Positions 4,724 through 6,607 of a stretch of DNA of 6,607 bases are shown in pieces. The translations under genes were made by a program, and so were the position numbers. The DNA is from Bacilli bacterium (GTDB lineage: Bacteria > Bacillota_I > Bacilli_A > RF39 > UBA660). The stretch is taken from positions 1-6,607 of the forward strand of contig JAQVNR010000066.1 of the NCBI GenBank assembly GCA_028703035.1, in the 5' to 3' direction. How positions within the stretch are numbered: position 1 is the stretch's first letter; each line of letters starts with the position of its first letter. Under the pieces are notes generated by a model that was not told the DNA's origin, ran no database searches, and worked only from the letters and a program-made list of their open reading frames with translations.

Positions 4724-6448
4724 TTACTTTGTTTTCTTTTTTATTGATTTTAAATACGTTTTTATTTTGCTTCTTATTTCAGTTTGAGAATCAAAAAGTA
4801 GACTTAATTCTTCTAACGACGCAGACTTGCTTTTAATTTCACTTATTTTTTCGTTATAACTTTTTAATATATCAGCAACTGTTTTTTGTGGCTCATTAGA
4901 ACTCTTATCGGCAAATAATATAAGTAATGCATTGTTTGCTAATGGAATATACATTAAAACGATGTCCATGTAAAACATTCTTAAAATAGTATGATTATTT
5001 AGAGTTGTTTCTTTATCATTGCCATTTTTATTACCGCTAGCCAAGTTATCTAAAATGCTTTTTAAGTGGTGTCTGCTAGATTTTAGTATGCTCTTACTTT
5101 CTAAATATTTAAGAATTAGTGCTTCTTCATTATTATCAGTTAGATATATTAGTTGTGAATTATTTTGAAAATCCGGTTTTTCTTTTACTTTACTAACTCT
5201 TTTTTTTAGAATTTCATATGTCTCTATATATTCCGTAATATTTAAAATTTGTTCTTGACAGTTCTGCTCATAAGCTTTTGGAGTTTCTTTATAACTAGTA
5301 ATGAAATTATCTAATAGCTTAGCACTTTGTTTGATGCTATCAATAATTATTGCTAGAGTTAACTCTTCATCATCCCCCGTATTTAAAGAAAGTTTCTGAT
5401 AATATTCTTCTGAATTACTATAAATCATTTTTTCTAAATAATCATGTTCTTGAGTAATAATTGCCTCAGCTTTTAATAGTACCTCTTCAGCAACTTGAAT
5501 TATTTTATTTGAAATTGCATCTGACTCGATATTTTCTTTTTTAGGTTCGTGTTTTCTAGATATTATTATAAGATTTTCACAATTTTCGATAAACTGTCTT
5601 TTAAAATCTTCTCCACTTGCCGTATTCATAAATTTATCATATAGAATAAGTTCTTCTTTTAATAAAATAGCAACGACTGCATTTTGAACTTGTTTATAAG
5701 AATAATCAACGATAATTTCTTTAATTTTACCAATTTGCTCAACTGCTGTGCTCGTTTTTAAAACAATGTTATTGTTTAAGCAAATATCAAGTATTTTTGT
5801 AATTTCATCTTCATAAGCTTTTGATTTTTTATCATATATAAGGCGATATTTTGAAGCATAATCTTCGTTTTGTTTATTTCTAGGAAAGTTTAAATAATAG
5901 TTTTCTTGGCCTATTTCTTTTTTTACCGCAACTTTAGTCGGTAAATCTAAGCCACATTTGTCTAACAAATCATCAAATTCACGAGGATCTAATATTTCTT
6001 TTGTTAATTCTTCTCCTTGAAAAAGATTTATATATTTAAGTGTCAAACTTTTTGTGTTTTCTAATATTTTTGTTTCTTCTCCTTGATTAAGGCTGTAAGT
6101 GGCTATATGCTGAGTTATAACTCTTGCAATCTGATTAAGCCATAAAACTGATTCATCATACTGCGTAGCATCAGGTATTTCGTTTAAATCACCTAGTAGA
6201 TCGTTATACAACTTTATTATCTTATTGTAACTTTGAAATTTTTCAGTTAATTTGAGACAATTTTCCTCTTCCATTAATTCCATTATCCTGCTAAAATCAT
6301 CTGCAGATATATCTTGCAAGTCTTTAATAGTTATATTTTTTTTATCAATATTATATTTAAATAATAAGTTCTCTATTTCTAAAACATAATTTTTTTTTCT
6401 TTTAACAGCGTCCATTTGAGCAGATATTACATTGATGCGATTATTCAA
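4724..6448 (-). CDS. Hypothetical helical protein, 574 residues or slightly longer; start uncertain
   Basis: First gene of the operon. The protein is soluble and almost entirely helical, with long charged stretches suitable for coiled coils (residues 7-90, 195-225, 395-425 and 525-574) and no recognisable catalytic or membrane signature. It ends in a basic tail (KTYLKSIKKKTK). I do not recognise its family. The coordinates use a TTG start at 6448, but that codon has no ribosome binding site. The frame stays open upstream and reads KAISDLLDSL in the same heptad-like style. A good Shine-Dalgarno AAGGTGAT (6482-6489) is followed by ATT (6479-6481) and ATA (6476-6478) in frame; ATA has ideal spacing. 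The real start may therefore be a non-ATG codon at 6478, adding 10 residues. The stop lies 15 bases from the next gene, which suggests cotranscription. Confidence 0.8.
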   Translation of the reverse strand: MNNRINVISAQMDAVKRKKNYVLEIENLLFKYNIDKKNITIKDLQDISADDFSRIMELMEEENCLKLTEKFQSYNKIIKLYNDLLGDLNEIPDATQYDESVLWLNQIARVITQHIATYSLNQGEETKILENTKSLTLKYINLFQGEELTKEILDPREFDDLLDKCGLDLPTKVAVKKEIGQENYYLNFPRNKQNEDYASKYRLIYDKKSKAYEDEITKILDICLNNNIVLKTSTAVEQIGKIKEIIVDYSYKQVQNAVVAILLKEELILYDKFMNTASGEDFKRQFIENCENLIIISRKHEPKKENIESDAISNKIIQVAEEVLLKAEAIITQEHDYLEKMIYSNSEEYYQKLSLNTGDDEELTLAIIIDSIKQSAKLLDNFITSYKETPKAYEQNCQEQILNITEYIETYEILKKRVSKVKEKPDFQNNSQLIYLTDNNEEALILKYLESKSILKSSRHHLKSILDNLASGNKNGNDKETTLNNHTILRMFYMDIVLMYIPLANNALLILFADKSSNEPQKTVADILKSYNEKISEIKSKSASLEELSLLFDSQTEIRSKIKTYLKSIKKKTK

Positions 6449-6481
6449 AGAGTCTAATAAGTCGGATATTGCTTTTATAAT

Positions 6482-6489
6482 ATCACCTT
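6482..6489 (-). promoter_or_regulatory. Ribosome binding site that sets the start of the 574-residue gene
   Basis: AAGGTGAT on the minus strand matches the 3' end of 16S rRNA over AGGTGAT. Seven bases after its AGG comes ATA (6476-6478), preceded by ATT, both in frame with the gene. There is no ATG, GTG or TTG between this site and TTG 6448, 33 bases away. Confidence 0.55.
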
Positions 6490-6490
6490 G

Positions 6491-6530
6491 TATAATACTA
6501 TTAGTTCATTAAAGAACTGCTTGTATTATA
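6491..6530 (-). promoter_or_regulatory. Nested palindrome in the leader of the three-gene operon
   Basis: TATAATAC (6491-6498) pairs with GTATTATA (6523-6530). Inside it AGTTC (6503-6507) pairs with GAACT (6514-6518) around TTTAAT, separated by four-base internal loops. The structure ends one base from the ribosome binding site, so it could be an operator or an RNA hairpin. TATAAT boxes on the minus strand at 6525-6530 and 6542-6547 are possible -10 elements, but neither has a convincing -35. Confidence 0.45.
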
Positions 6531-6552
6531 TCCTTTCTTTTATTATAATACA

Positions 6553-6577
6553 TTCTGACACTGTGGATTGTTCTGAC
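6553..6577. repeat. Direct repeat TTCTGAC, 18 bases apart
   Basis: TTCTGAC occurs at 6553-6559 and 6571-6577 (GTCAGAA on the minus strand), just upstream of the possible -10 box at 6542-6547. An 18-base period close to two helical turns could be a tandem activator site, but seven bases is short. The rest of 6531-6607 holds no gene I can support. Confidence 0.2.
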
Positions 6578-6607
6578 TCACCTTATAGCTTAGACTATTC
6601 TACGAGA

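Noticed and set aside
1..6607. CRISPR array, insertion sequence, integrase or phage genes
   Set aside because: No regularly spaced repeats, transposase or integrase motifs, or terminal inverted repeats were seen on either strand.

Overview
This is a very AT-rich window from a bacterium. Strong purine-rich ribosome binding sites, sigma-A-type promoters, a CIRCE operator and a Glu tRNA of Bacillota type point to a low-GC Bacillota or Mycoplasmatota-like organism, possibly an uncultured gut lineage; the lineage is an inference. All recognised stop codons are TAA. The Trp codons checked in the larger genes (165-, 647- and 574-residue proteins) are TGG, so nothing suggests UGA recoding.

Almost everything is on the minus strand. 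The left third (1-1800) is decaying accessory DNA. It holds the tail of a possible plus-strand gene with a terminator, a Nudix hydrolase cut off inside its catalytic box, a coupled relic reading frame upstream of it, a small membrane-peptide frame without a standard start codon, a 165-residue orphan gene with a good promoter and RBS, and a winged-helix relic on the plus strand. The last 27 bases of repeat in that relic recur in degenerate form at 553-579.

The middle (1779-2451) is compact housekeeping DNA on the minus strand. A tRNA-Glu(CTC) has its own consensus promoter and terminator. Just upstream lies a single small heat-shock protein gene (hsp20), controlled by a CIRCE inverted repeat whose spacer contains the -35 box; a 14-bp hairpin ends it.

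The right half (2494-6490) is one apparent operon of three uncharacterised genes: a 574-residue helical protein, a 647-residue protein and a 97-residue protein. The gaps are 15 bases, then a 23-base overlap. The 647- and 97-residue proteins share a roughly 35-residue helical repeat that looks like an mTERF-type repeat by eye. No transmembrane segments, secretion signals or enzyme motifs are visible, so a cytoplasmic scaffold or nucleic-acid-binding role is the most that can be guessed.

The most unusual signal is that two reading frames here (the 574-residue protein and the membrane peptide) have a well-spaced Shine-Dalgarno sequence followed by ATT-ATA exactly where ATT-ATG would be expected. 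A third relic shows the same arrangement out of frame. Either AUA/AUU initiation or repeated loss of start codons could explain this.
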